DNA of 64,000 nucleotides, from positions 23,652,669 through 23,716,668 of the forward strand of contig CM119265.1 of the NCBI GenBank assembly GCA_051294375.1. Reading direction: 5' to 3'. Under the pieces are notes generated by a model. It saw only the letters and a list, made by a program, of their open reading frames with translations. It made no database searches and was not told the origin of the DNA. A program made the translations under genes and the position numbers. This DNA is from Paraspadella gotoi. Its lineage: Eukaryota > Chaetognatha. Below are positions 20,322-31,500 of the stretch, one piece after another. The first letter of the stretch is position 1. Each line of letters opens with the position of its first letter.

Positions 20322-20442
20322 TCTCTCTCTCTTCATCTCTCTCTCTATCCGCCCCCCTGGGGGTAAGTCCCATTTAATTCCTTGGCGAGGTCGGAGGAGA
20401 TTCTACCGAGAGAGAGAGAGACAGAAAGAGAGAGAGAGACGG
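20322..20442. repeat. Short (CT)n and (GA)n arrays
   Basis: CT run at about 20322-20347 and GA runs at about 20409-20440. A donor-like GGG|gtaagt lies at 20354. Confidence 0.7.
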
Positions 20443-20443
20443 A

Positions 20444-20488
20444 ATGCCTGCAGCTTTGGAGATTGTCAATGCCATCAAGTCATCTTAA
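20444..20488 (+). CDS. Possible C-terminal coding end with AATAAA
   Basis: The frame reads MPAALEIVNAIKSS and a stop. AATAAA at 20558, 70 nt downstream, makes this a credible gene end. No good acceptor precedes it because the flank is (GA)n, so the exon start is unknown. The alternative frame (CLQLWRLSMPSSHLKG) is less convincing. Confidence 0.25.
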   Translation: MPAALEIVNAIKSS

Positions 20489-20563
20489 GGGCTGATAATG
20501 CAATCATGATTTTTAAGAAACTCGAACTACAAATGTACCGCTTTGTATTAAATTATAAATAAA

Positions 20564-21709
20564 AAGGTTCTTTAACTTATTTTTGTCTCTTCAATGCTTA
20601 TGATGCTTATTAATTTATCAAGCGTTTTGATTGAAAACAAACCTTTTATATTTACTTGACTATTTAAAATAAGAATGGAGACTAAAACACTTAATTTGTG
20701 GTACATTGAGGGGAACGTTAGCAAATCGAAATTCGTTTTTCGTCGTCGTCGTCATCATCTTCGTTGCCGCGGTCTTCGTCGTCCTCGTCTTCATCGTCGT
20801 CGTCGTCTTCTTTTAACTCTAATTCACGTCCTTTTTATCATTTTGGAATTGCACCGCTCAGGGATTAGACATAAACGCATCCCGTCAGGCCAGAATGAAT
20901 GCTAACGAATTATGGCCTCTTATTTTTTTTCGCCTCGTCCTCCTATTTTTTTCCTCTACCTCCTTTTTTCCTTCTTTCCTTTTATCACCCTTGCTTCCTT
21001 TCCCCTTTATCTTCTTACCATTTCCTCCTCTCACATACCAAACCTCTTCCCTCTCTTTTCTATCCAAAGTCTATCCTCCCCCACTGATCCTATTTCTTTT
21101 CTTTTCGTCCTTTCATAATTCCTTCCTTTTTCTATCTTCTTCTCCTTCTCCCCTCTTTCCTCTTCTCGTTAACCTCCCCTCAATTCCACTTTCCCTTGTC
21201 CCCCCTTGCCCCCTCACTTCTCTCCCCCGAGGAACAATAAAGTGCGCGAAAACAAATTACCGTTGGCTAGATATTCGCAAGAAGGAGATTTTTTGAACGA
21301 GGTTACAGACGGCGTTTAGCGATGGGGAAGCAGAGGCTTGGGAGGAGTCGGATACAGATAGAGGAGTGAGCTAAGTTCATTAACAGAGAGGGAGAGACAT
21401 ACGGCTTGATTAAGAACGAAGATAAAGAGCGAAAGACCATTTTGTATTTCTTAAAAAGACACTGAAAAGATAAAAAATAAACAGTGAAGTGTTTTTTTTT
21501 TTCGGTCTGTTTTTTCGGTCATAGTGATTTTATGATAATTTCCTCATAAAATTGAGAGAGAAATCGTGACATTTTAAAACTTTTGAAAAAAAAAAAAGAG
21601 TTCGCTCGAAGTGTGAATCAATCTTAACTCGAAGTCGAAAAAGGACTTAAAAATTGTAGCGGTCAGCAGAATTGTTGCCGTTCGCTTCAGCAGTTATTCC
21701 AGTTAAAAT

Positions 21710-21711
<2 letters not shown>
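20564..21711. other. Spacer with (GTC)n run and pyrimidine-rich block
   Basis: AT-rich to 20735, a (GTC)n run at 20740-20815, then a C/T-rich stretch at 20930-21230 that is open in three plus frames only because it lacks purines. No gene supported. Confidence 0.4.

Positions 21712-21763
<52 letters not shown>
21712..21763. repeat. (CT)n array
   Basis: Nearly pure CT dinucleotides. Confidence 0.9.
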
Positions 21764-21769
<6 letters not shown>

Positions 21770-22741
21770 TGTTTAACATATTTTTGTCTTTCGCTTTTCA
21801 AAATACAGATTATAACATTTTTCTTTTTTTCTCTATCTAACTTTCGTTGTTCTCATCTTCTCTCCTTTCTTTCTTCTTCCTCCCCTTCCTCCTCCGCCAG
21901 TTCTTCCTACCTTTCCTCCTCATCTTCCCTTTGAACCATATTCTTCGTCTTTCCTCTCTTCTCTCTCTTTCTCCCTCTTAAATTTCTTATTTTAGTTTCG
22001 CCGCGCGTAGTCACTTTTTGATCGGTCTGTCGGTCCGTCGGTATGTCTGTTTGTCGGTCTGTCGGTCTGTCTGTTAAAAATGCATATAATTCACCTACAG
22101 TTGATTGCTCATTTGTTAAGGCAGGAAAAAACCTCAAATCTAAGTGACTGCTACCTCCGCATTCAAGAAATCCTAAAACGTTAAAGAATAAATAAATAAA
22201 TAAATAATTACATAAATAAAGTCTAATATCTTGCAATTTTTCATAATTGCACGTGAAAAGAAAGTCACTGCGGCGCAACGCATTTGAAATACCGTTCTTG
22301 TTTCTTCTTCCTTTTCTTTTTCTGCTCCTCTTCGTCATCTTCATCCTCTTCCCCTTCCTCCTCCTCTTCTTCCTCATCCTCTTCCTCTTCCTCCTACTAC
22401 CACTTCCTCCTCCTCCTCTTCCTTCTACCACTTCCTCTCTGTTTTGACGGATTTTTTTTTTATTTTAAGAAGGAAAAAAATGAGAAGAATCGAGATAAAT
22501 GATTTGAAACGGAGCTCGTTTTTTGGGGAGGGTGGTAGTTGAGGGGGAGTGGGCGAGGGGGTGGTTTATATGGGTGGTCGTTGCGGCGAAGGAGGAAAAG
22601 GGGATGGAGGTGGTTTTTTGTTTGGATGATTGGGGTCTGAGGAATGTGAAAAATGCCAAGCTCGAGGCTCGAGGCTCGGTACAGACCGGACGTCGGTTTC
22701 ATAATTGGAATTATGGCTAAGGCGAGATTGGGAATAATGAA
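21764..22741. other. Spacer with GTCK tetramers and CTC-rich tract
   Basis: At 22019-22077 there are repeated gtcggtct/gtcggtcc units. At 22300-22440 there is a (CTC/TTC)n stretch. G-rich unique DNA follows at 22520-22640. No exon supported. Confidence 0.4.
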
Positions 22742-22850
22742 GACTGGAAAACTGGAAAACTGGAAAACTGGAAAACTGGAAAACTGAAAAACTGGAAAAC
22801 TGGAAAACTGGAAAACTGGAAAACTAGAAAACTAGAAAACTGGAAAACTT
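22742..22850 (+). repeat. 10-bp minisatellite (actggaaaac)
   Basis: About eleven copies of actggaaaac with few variants (ctagaaaact, ctgaaaaact), among the most homogeneous minisatellites in the window. Confidence 0.9.
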
Positions 22851-23153
22851 GAGAAGGAGAGAGAAGAGGGAACCGTAGTCACTAGGAATTTGCTTACGGA
22901 TTGGAGGAATTGTGAAATGAGTCACAGGTGAAGTTGAGTGCCTTCAGATTGCGTATTACGAAGTTCTCTACTGGAAAGAGAAAAATAGCAGAGGGATGTG
23001 TGTATGAAAATTGCAAAATTACTTGTTTCACTATTTCATTTTTAAATTAATTTAATATTTTTGATTTTATTTATTATTTATATTTATTTTTTTTCATATT
23101 TTATTTTTATTTTTCTTATGCTTATTTTTTTATTATTAAATCTAATAATTCAG

Positions 23154-23321
23154 GTGTTATTTATATTAAGACTAAAGAGAACCCCCCCCAAAATAGTAAC
23201 TATTTTTCTGTCATCGGTTCGTGAAAAAACTTGGGAACTTATGTGGTTTTTGAAAAAGAAAAGAATGGAGCTTAAGAACCTCAGGAATAAAGAACATTTA
23301 AAACCGCTAAAAGAGGAATGA
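23154..23321 (+). CDS. Possible terminal exon, basic peptide (unrecognised)
   Basis: After an AT-rich stretch ending ctaataattcag the frame reads VLFILRLKRTPPKIVTIF, then SSVREKTWELMWFLKKKR and finally EHLKPLKEE with a stop at 23321. The composition is plausible, but the pyrimidine tract is weak and the flanks are AT-rich, where chance frames are A/K-rich. Confidence 0.25.
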   Translation: MLFILRLKRTPPKIVTIFLSSVREKTWELMWFLKKKRMELKNLRNKEHLKPLKEE

Positions 23322-23895
23322 AAAATAATGGATAGTCCTTAGACTGATTCCCCATGGGCCAAAAGCGAAGAAAGGAAAAGTCTAAGTGAGGCCCAAACTC
23401 CAAAAATATAATAATTTTACGATAAATTTAAATTGTTAAGTCTTAAGAATGCAAAAATTTTGAAAATCTTACATATTGTTGTTTCATTATTTATTCAACA
23501 CGCTAAAATATATATATGGGCTAAGTTTTGTATATATAAAATATGCAAAATTTTCAAATTGTTAGAAAATGGGTAATATTTTTAAAATACATAAATGCAC
23601 AAAAGGTTCAGATTTTTTTAAATGCGCGATATGCGCAAATTGCGGAAAATGAAAAAAAATAAACTAAACGATCTTAAAAAAAGGTTGTTTTCATTCTCAT
23701 AAATTCCCCCTAATTTTTGGCAAAAAAAAGGGGAAATTGAAATAAAATAAATGAAAAAAAGGAAAATAAAAAAAAAAAAACGAAAATAAAGAAAGAGAAA
23801 TAAAAAAGAGAGTATACGAGAGCCAGAGATAGGTGGGTTGAGGAAATTTTGTCCTTGAAAGGGCGGCAAGACACAGAATGTGGGTGGAACAAGAC
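23322..23895. other. AT-rich stretch, nothing identified
   Basis: Poly-A-like runs and atatatat motifs; no coding signal. Confidence 0.4.
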
Positions 23896-23909
23896 GGAGA
23901 GAGAGAGAG

Positions 23910-23985
<76 letters not shown>
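23896..23985. repeat. (GA)n array
   Basis: About 90 bp of GA dinucleotide with one GC interruption near the start. Confidence 0.9.
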
Positions 23986-23986
<1 letters not shown>

Positions 23987-24099
23987 ACCTTGACCTCGGG
24001 TTGAGCGGAAACGTCATCCGACGCTCATTCTCATCTTCGCCTTCTTTTGTTGAGACCAAGTCCGATTTTGTTTGTATCAGATTTCCGTCCGATTAAAGT

Positions 24100-24113
24100 G
24101 CCCTCTCTCTCTC

Positions 24114-24149
<36 letters not shown>

Positions 24150-24196
24150 CTCTCTCTCTATCTCTCTCCTCCTCTCTCTCTTCTCTCTCCTCCCCT
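24100..24196. repeat. Interrupted (CT)n array
   Basis: CT dinucleotides with ctcct breaks over about 95 bp. Confidence 0.9.
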
Positions 24197-24283
24197 GCCT
24201 TTTTATATTGCACATATAATTTCTTCGATGAAATTCACCTCATTCCCTTTTTTTTTCTCTGTTTCTTTGTTGTTTTCTTCCAG

Positions 24284-24442
24284 TTACAAGAAATCATTAG
24301 TCTTTTGTCAGGATTCGCTAAACACGCGAGCGGAGACCTCTGGTGGAAAATATATTTGCGCCATCGAGCCAGAAAAAAAAGGAAAAAGAAAAAAAAAGAG
24401 GAGACAGATAAAGATTGTGACGATGGTCTTTGTCGGTTATAA
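24284..24442 (+). CDS. Terminal exon with aromatic/basic tail (unrecognised)
   Basis: A textbook acceptor (ctgtttctttgttgttttcttccag) precedes 52 codons and a stop. The peptide starts LQEIISLLSGFAKHASGDL then WWKIYLRHRARKKRKKK and ends KDCDDGLCRL. An amphipathic stretch, an aromatic pair and a polybasic run suggest a cytosolic tail beside a membrane or a nuclear-localised C-terminus. The A-run coding the Lys stretch is prone to sequencing error, so the last 20 residues are uncertain. No family recognised. Confidence 0.55.
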   Translation, partial: LQEIISLLSGFAKHASGDLWWKIYLRHRARKKRKKKKKEETDKDCDDGLCRL

Positions 24443-24756
24443 GTGGGGGGGGGGCAAAGGGGTGGTTTTTGGGATAGCTTCATAATGATACATAGAAAAA
24501 TGAAGAATTTGGAAAAAGAGAAAAATGGGTTAAATCTTATTACTTTTTAAAGATGTATTGAATAGTTAATACAATCATGACACAAATTTAACTTTAAAAC
24601 AATTATATAATTTTTTTATTTATCCTCATAAAAAATGTGAAAAAATTATCTAGCATCGGTTCCGAACCCGCGACGTTTCGTCCACTTTCCCTACTTTCAA
24701 GAAAAATACGAAGGCCCGAGAAGCGGAAGAAAGGATGAAAGGGTCGAATAAACAGT

Positions 24757-24793
<37 letters not shown>

Positions 24794-25252
24794 GACATGA
24801 CATGACATGACTGTTTTATTTCGTATTGTCTGATTATGGTTAAAGTTATGAAATTTCCGGTTGGGCAAAAGAAAAGAGAAGAAAAGTAGAGAAAGAAAAG
24901 TTAAGAAAATAAAAGCTCTGCTTCCTGGTTGCTTTATTTGCTTCTTTATTCCAGCTTCAACGTTTTATCTCGTTTTTCTTCATTTCTTTTCTTCCTTCCT
25001 CTTTTTTCTTTCCTTTCCTTTTTTTTTCTTTTTCGTTCCTTCCTTTTTAACTTTTATTTTATCTCACATCATTTTACGTCAATTTATGTCTCTTTAAGTC
25101 ATTTCATTAACTTGTCCTTTCTGATTTTCATCTTTTTTAATCTAAAAAGAAAAAGAAAAGGATCTTTTCATTCTTCTCCCTATTTTCTCCTTTCGCCTTT
25201 CACCTTCCTTCTTTCTTCTTTTCTTTTTTTTTTTTCCTTTCTGACTGCGCAC
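24443..25252. other. Spacer with (GA)n/(CATGA)n and tRNA-like fragment
   Basis: On the minus strand near 24656-24690 the sequence GTCGCGGGTTCGGAACC resembles a pol III B-box, possibly a SINE relic. A (GA)n run at 24759-24790 is followed by four catga units. The stretch 24960-25250 is pyrimidine-rich. Confidence 0.4.
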
Positions 25253-25462
25253 CTTAATTTCCCCTTTGCTACTTCCGCCACCTCTGCCCTCCGCCGCCGA
25301 CTCACTTCCGCCCCTGCCGCCGCCCCCTCTGCCGCCCCTGCCGCCGCCGCCGCCTCCGGGCTTTAATTGGACGGACCAGAGGCGATCGCAAGGGGAAAAT
25401 AATTCAGTTGTTGAGTCCCTTAGTTGTCGCCGCGAGAGTTCGAGAGAGGACATGGCGGTCAT
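25253..25462 (-). CDS. Minus-strand first coding exon, Gly-rich (unrecognised)
   Basis: From ATG at 25462 the exon is exactly 70 codons, ending ATTAAG|gtgcgc in phase 0. The N-terminus MTAMSSLELSRRQLRDSTTE then LFSPCDRLWSVQLKP has strong coding character. A Gly/Arg/Ser low-complexity region from a GGC repeat follows and ends SSKGEIK. The second Met, at 25453, has the better context (gccATGtcc) and may be the true start. Gly-rich stretches are common in RNA-binding and nuclear proteins, but nothing specific is seen. The plus-strand reading is Pro-rich and lacks a donor. Confidence 0.5.
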
Positions 25463-26350
25463 TGGATCTTTCCCTTCTGCCGCTGATGCATCTCACTTTG
25501 TCCTTTCCTCTTTGTCGACTCCTCGTCTCGTTCCCAGCATCGTTACAACAGTACATAGGACAAAGCCAAAACTCGCCCTCGCGTGCGCCTGTGAATGTTT
25601 GAATCGCTTGTCACCAATACTATATACAATACGTCCGCGTAATGTTCACGTTTTCACGATCGCATTCACAACCAATCATCAGTCATCTCCCTTACCAATC
25701 ATCAATCACCGCCACAATCAACTCGACTCACGCCGTCACTTCGGCCTCCATCCTCGATCCCTCACTCGTTCCCCTTCATTCACGCCCGGAGGGCAATCCC
25801 CACTTTCTTTTCTTTCTTTTTTTCCTTTTTCCTTCTTTCCTTTTCCATTTCCTTTTCTTTTCCTTTCATTCCTTTCCTTTTCCGTTCATTACTTTCCTCT
25901 CCTTTCCTTTCCGTTTCCTTTTCTGTTCCTTCCTTTACTTTCCTTTCCTTCCTTTGCTTCCCTTTCGTCTTTTTTACTTTCTCTTCTTCTTTTTTATTCC
26001 TTTTATTCTTTTTTATGATTTTTCTCCTAATCTTTCTTTTTCTTTTCTTTTTAATCTTCTTTGCTTTCCCTTTCTTTCTCCTATTTCTTCTTTTATTTAA
26101 TCTAATTCCTTTTTCTCTCTCTTTCATCAATTTTCCACTTTCCTCCGCCGTCTATCATCCTTTTCTTCTAACCTCCCGATCACTACCCTTCTCCCTCTTC
26201 TCCCTCCCCTTCTTATCTCTGCCCTTCTTCCTCTTCTCTCACCCTCTTCTCCCTCCCCCTGCCTCTTCCTCTCCTTTCCCCCTGCCTCTTCCTCTCCTTC
26301 TATCCCTCGACTCTTGATTCCAACGAATCGGAATCCTTGGTCGGGTCTCT
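25463..26350. other. Likely 5' flank of the 25.4-kb gene, then TTCC-rich tract
   Basis: Mixed CpG-containing DNA to 25790 could hold the minus-strand promoter. From 25800 to 26330 the plus strand is TTTCC/TTCTT-rich low-complexity sequence. Confidence 0.4.
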
Positions 26351-26351
26351 T

Positions 26352-26356
26352 CCGCA

Positions 26357-26394
<38 letters not shown>

Positions 26395-26545
26395 CGTCGT
26401 CGTCGCCGCCGCCGCCGCCACCTCCGGACGCCGCACGACACTGGCGACGGGGACGCTTCCAACGCCGCCAGCGCCATCCACGCCACAGACGCCGCCAGTC
26501 GCCGCCTCTACAAAGGCGAGGACGCCCTCCCCCGCGACCTTTGTT
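26352..26545. repeat. (GCC)n CpG-rich block with open frames
   Basis: A (GCC)n run at 26355-26425 sits in CpG-rich DNA. A minus-strand ATG near 26475 opens MALAALEASPSPVSCGVRR before the repeat becomes poly-Arg. Another minus frame is poly-Ala and continues EETRPRIPIRWNQESRDRR. A promoter with a first exon on the minus strand is likely, but the frame is unresolved. Confidence 0.35.
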
Positions 26546-27200
26546 CGTCCTAATCATCGCTGTCACCGTCACCATGACGATGACGACGACGATGATGACG
26601 AAGACGACGATGATGTTGTTAGTGATGACGCCGACGATGACGTAAATGGCATTAGTGAAGATGACAACAACGATGGTCATGATAACTATGACAACGACAT
26701 CGTCCATACAGTCTATACGATTGCAAGGTCAAAGATGACGAAGATGACAAAGACAATTTTGCTGACGACGACGATAACAAGGACGAAATAGGGCGTAATG
26801 ACGATGACAAAGGTGAAAAGGACGATGATGACTAAGGTAATTTTGCAGACGACGACGATGACGACGATGACGACCCCAAGCGCCGAAAGCGTGAAAAAAC
26901 CATGAGGACTCAACGGTTGACTGATTTTGATAGAGTTGATGATACGAGAGAAGCGAGGATAAGAGGAAGAGGAAAGGAGAAAGAAGGAAAGGGAGGGAGG
27001 GTGGAGGAAAGGGGGAGAGAAGAGAGGAAAGGAGAAGAGGAAAGAAGGAAGGGGGAAGGAGGAAGGAGAGAGAAGATGAGAGAAGAGAGGAAAGGAGAAG
27101 AGGAAAGAAGGAAGGAGAAAGGAGGAAGAGGAGAGAAGATGAGAGAAGAGAGGAAAGGAAAAAGGAGGAAGGGAAGAAAGGATTAAGGAAAGGGGGAGAG
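26546..27200. repeat. (GAC/GAT)n tract followed by GA-rich tract
   Basis: Degenerate GAC/GATGAC trinucleotides at about 26570-26875, then a purine tract (gagagaagag, gaaaggagaagagg) at 26945-27210 with an internal tandem unit of about 72 bases. Confidence 0.75.
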
Positions 27201-27575
27201 AAAAGAGGATAGAAAGGGATCGAGAATTGCATCGCCGTAATCGGGTGCTATTTATTTGTTTACATCGTTTTAATTTTGTTTTTCCATTCTTTCCTTTTTA
27301 ATTTTTTTCATCTCCTTTTTTTCTCTTTTTTCCTTTTCTTTCTTTATGCTCCTTTTCCTGTTTTCTTTTCTCGTCCCGTTGAGGAATCTCTTTCAGCTCC
27401 TTCTATAGATTTCGTCCGTTAGATCGAAATCCTCCCTTTTCTTTTTTTCCCTTTTTTCTTTTTTTTCTTTCCTTTTTTTCTTTCTCTTCCAGATTTCCCT
27501 TTTTATTTCATCCTTTTCTTGTTTTTATTCATTCATTTCCTTCCAATCGATTTTTTTTCTTTCATCGATTTTCAG
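27201..27575. other. T-rich tract leading to an acceptor
   Basis: Pyrimidine-rich from 27280 and ending atcgattttcag at 27575. Confidence 0.45.
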
Positions 27576-27624
27576 CCAATCCCCGTCCGAGTGCCCGTCT
27601 TTCTATCCCGACGAGAGACATCTG
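27576..27624 (+). CDS. Possible short internal exon
   Basis: After the acceptor the frame reads PIPVRVPVFLSRRETS and reaches a weak donor (TCTG|gttttg). The peptide is short and plausible only. The following sequence is pyrimidine satellite, which fits an intron. Confidence 0.25.
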
Positions 27625-27739
27625 GTTTTGTGTTCCTTCTATTCCTCTCAGCTCTTTCTAGTTTTTACTATCCCCATTTCTGTTTCTGCCTTCCACATTT
27701 ATTTCTACCCGAACCTCATTCTTACCTTTTTTCTCACCT

Positions 27740-29722
27740 TTCTAACATATCCCTTATTTTTATTTCACTCTCCTCTTTATATCCTTCCCACTTTTATATC
27801 ACTTTCATCTTTTTCTATCCCCTTACCCTCTTTCTATCCAATCTCCCATCTCCCTCACCTTACATCTCTTTCTATCCCCTACCCTCCTTTCTATCCATTT
27901 CTCCATCTCCCCTCACCCTTTCATCTCTTTCTATCCTCTCCTCTTTCTATCCAATCTTCCCATCTCCCCTCCCCTTTCATCTCTTCTCCCCTTTCCTCTT
28001 CTATCCAATCTCCATCTCCCCTTCCCCTGTGGCATTGAACGAGCAAGCAACATTATTTCTTCTCTACGTGTGAAAGCGTATCCGTTGCAAGCAAGCGGCG
28101 CTGTGCAGCTCCGTCTGATCATAAAGCCTCTCGTGTCCGATACACCGCCTCAAAGCTATTGTACAACTTAGATATACCTCGCTTCACCTCCAATCGGAGT
28201 AGCTCCTCTCCGACGAATCGTAGTACGCTCCGTACGTATCTCGATGTTTCATCTCTTTCTATCCCCTTATTCCTCTTCTATCAATCTCCCATCTTCCACT
28301 CCCCTTTCATCTCTTTCTATGCCCCTTACCCCTCTTTCTATCCAATCTCCCATTCTCCTCTCACACGCTATCATCTCTTTCTATCCCCTATACGTCCTCC
28401 TTTCATCCTAATCTTCCCATCTTCCTCTCCCCTTTCATCTCTTTCGTATCCCTTAATCCTCTCCTCTTTCTATCCAATCTCCCTCTCCACTCCTCCCCTT
28501 CATCTTCGTTTCTTACTTCCCGCTTACCCTTTTTCTTATATCCAACATCATCAACCTTTCTCCTACCTCCACCCTTTCAGCTCTTCTTTCTCATCCTCGC
28601 CAGCCTTCACCCTTCTTACTTCCACCTCTCCCATCTCCCCTTCCCCCTTCTCTTCTCTTATCTATTCCCTTATCCTCTTTCATTCCAAGTCTCCCATACT
28701 CCACTCCCCCTTTCATCTCTTTTCTATCCCCTTACCTCTTTCTAATCCAAATCTGCCCATCTCCTCTCACCCTTTTCATCTTCTTTCTATCTCCCTTACC
28801 CTCTTTTCTATCCAATCTCCCTCATCTCTACCCTCTGCTATCTCTTTCTATCCCCTTTACCTTTTCTATCCAATTCTGCTATGCTCCCTCTCACTCCCTT
28901 TCGGCATCTCGTTTTCTATCTCCCTATTCCCTTCTATTCCATCTCGCATCTTCCCACTCACCCCTTTCAATCTCTTTACTATCCCGCTTATACCCTCTTT
29001 TCTAATCCCAATCTCCATCCACTCTCTCTTACGCTTTCTCTTCTATCTCCTCTTACCCTCTTTCTATTCCAATCTGCCCATCCGCCTCCCCCTTTCACTC
29101 TTTCTATCCTATCCCTTATCCTCTATTTCCTCTTCATCTCTCTCACCCTTATGCCTCTTCTATCCTCTCCAATCCCCTACTTTATCTTCTTTTCTATTCC
29201 CCTTACCTCTTATCTATGCCAATTCCCAGTCCTCCTCCTCCACCCTTTCATCTCTTTCTAATCCCCTTAACCCTCTTTCTGTCCAATCCTTATTTCTACT
29301 CTTCACCTATCCCGCTTACCTCTTTCCCATCTCCAACCCTCCCACTTTCATCTCTTTCTATACCCCTTTACCCTCTGTTCTATCCAATCTCGATCTCCTC
29401 TCACCTTTTCACTCTCTTCTATCCCCTTACCCTTCTTTCTATCCAATTCTCCCATCTCCCGCTTCCATCCCTTTCATCTCTTTCTATCCCCATTACCCTC
29501 TTTCTATCCAATCTCCCATCTCCCCTCACCGCATTTCATCTCTTTCTATCCCCTTACCCTCTTCTATCAATCTCCCATCTCCCCTCACCCTTTCATCTCT
29601 TTTCTATCCCCTTTACCCTCTTTCTATCCAACTCTCCCATCTCCACTCCCCCTTTCATCTCTTTCTATCCCCTTACTCTCTTTCTATCCAATCTCCCATC
29701 TCCCCTCACCCTTTCCTGCTGA
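27740..29722 (+). repeat. Pyrimidine minisatellite, unit about 57 bp
   Basis: The cleanest units (29500-29720) read tttcatctctttctatcccc, then ttaccctctttctatccaatc, then tcccatctcccctcaccc. The array is interrupted at 28030-28246 by unrelated sequence. Copies at 28250-29350 carry many random extra bases, while those at 29450-29720 are nearly identical, so read noise rather than divergence probably explains the middle part. Long open frames here are artefacts of a stop-free pyrimidine strand. Confidence 0.85.
28030..28246. other. Non-repeat insert inside the minisatellite
   Basis: About 215 bp of normal-composition sequence (tggcattgaacgagcaagc to acgtatctcgatg) interrupts the array. It shows no splice sites or duplicated flanks that I can identify. 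It could be a low-quality read segment. Confidence 0.45.
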
Positions 29723-30380
29723 TTGATCGCCTTTGCGTTTCATTAATTTCCTTCTCTCGCTGTCCGGGTTTTTCGGAAATGGAGGGCGGCGCCCACGGAG
29801 GAGGCGCCAGCGGTGGTGGCGGCTGAGGCGGCGGCTGAGGCGGCGTCGGCGGCAGTAGGAGCGGCGCAGTGGGAGTCGACTGTTATCCTTTTTTCGTATG
29901 TTTCGTTAACAGTGTTTTTACACTTTGGTTTTCACAATTTGGTTACTTTTGTTATTTCGCTACGAAAGGAAAAGTTGAGAGGAGAAAAGGTTAATTGATT
30001 TTTAATTGATTTTCACTTCACGGATCCAAAAATTGTATTCAAGTGTTTTATTAAGTGGGTTTCTATACAGTTACTCGTATTGTTAAAAAGGTTTAAATAT
30101 CGATTTTACGAATCGAAAAATGTCATCTATTGTTTTGGACAAATTTTCGATCCTCGGCTTTTTCTTTTCTGTTTGGGTGCCGAAATCCTTTAAAAAAATA
30201 TTTTTTGAAAAGTTATATGTACCAAGTTATACGTACGTACTAAGTTACAACAAACCTTAGAGATAAAGGAACAGTCACATCAAAAAATATAAAGTGAAAC
30301 CAATAAAGGTCGACTCAAAATGGAAATTAATGAAATCCATTTACTCCATTTTTCCCTTCCAATTTGTCACCTTCCGCAGT
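29723..30380. other. GGC-rich short block and AT-rich flank
   Basis: ATG at 29779 opens MEGGAHGGGASGGGG and stops at once; the DNA is a GGC-type repeat with CpGs and may be a promoter or 5' UTR. The remainder is AT-rich. Confidence 0.3.
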
Positions 30381-30382
30381 CT

Positions 30383-30427
<45 letters not shown>
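30383..30427. repeat. (CT)n array
   Basis: Pure CT dinucleotides. Confidence 0.9.
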
Positions 30428-30430
<3 letters not shown>

Positions 30431-31500
30431 TTCATTCGAATTGATGACATCGCCTTAAAACTCGTCGCCAGATAAATCGGCCTTTTTTATCATATATTTA
30501 ATCTGTCAGTTATAGTTAACTAATAAATTTTCTTCATCGCCGATCAGCTAAAACATGTAAAATTTCCACCTCGTCATTTTTCGGTGTATTAGCTTCCGGT
30601 GGGCTTTTAGTGACTTAACTGAATAGTAAATTCACAGAAAAAATAATGAAATATCAATATAGTACTATGGCAGTAGTAGTATGGCAACGCCACCGTACTC
30701 AATTAATATTTTTCGTCCAAATCCTAATCTCAAATCTGTAAAGTTTGAATATTTATCTAAATCTTAAACTTATGTCCATTTTATATCGTGAATAAGAATA
30801 TCTTTTTAGCTTCTACTAATCCAAGCATGAATGACGAAAGAAAAACAAAAACAAACGTATAAAATCGTCGCTTACCTTAATCCAACTCTGAAGCGTTAAA
30901 CAAACTTAATACGGTAAGCTTCTTTTCTTCGAGAAAGTTTTTGTTTACGCGATTACGTTTTGTTTACAATCTTGCGACGTCGCAGAGAACACTTGGAAGA
31001 ACGCGGAGGTTCAGGTTAGGTAATAGAAATATTTTTTGCTTTTAAAATATCTTATCGACGAAAAATAAACAAAGCAAATTATAAGGTTTATAATGAAATA
31101 ATGTAAAATATAAAAAAAAGGAAAAAATTGCAGTAAGTAAGATCCAAGAAACTAAAACTAAGGCTAAAGCAAAAAAAAGTAGTTTCTTTTAGTTAATTTT
31201 AAAAAATGGTCGAAAAATTTCAGATTGCTGAAAAAGTTATGAAAATCACGACGATAAATCTGAGCTTAAATTAACCAAGAAATATAAATTTCAGATAAAA
31301 AAGAGGGAAAAAAAAACAAACAAACAAAATGGCGTCGAGTAAAAAAAAATGGCGCGCAGGACGATTTTCCCTTCACCCCCACCCTCCCGCGCGAGGGTGG
31401 CCGAAAGTGGTGCCGATATTCCGGCGTTCATCGCTCGGAAGCGCCATCTCTCGTGGCGAAAAGGAAAATCATAAAATATCTCGTTTCGAAGCTTTTATGA
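30428..31500. other. AT-rich DNA, nothing firm
   Basis: At 31329-31511 an open frame begins MASSKKKWRAGRFSLHPHPP in an ATGGCG context and could be a first exon, but it has no donor I trust. The rest is AT-rich. Confidence 0.3.

Noticed and set aside
27519-29826. Very long plus-strand open frame (over 500 codons) across the 28-29.8 kb region
   Set aside because: It is the translation of a stop-free pyrimidine minisatellite; composition is almost only Ser, Pro, Phe, Leu, Ile and Tyr, and copies shift frame.
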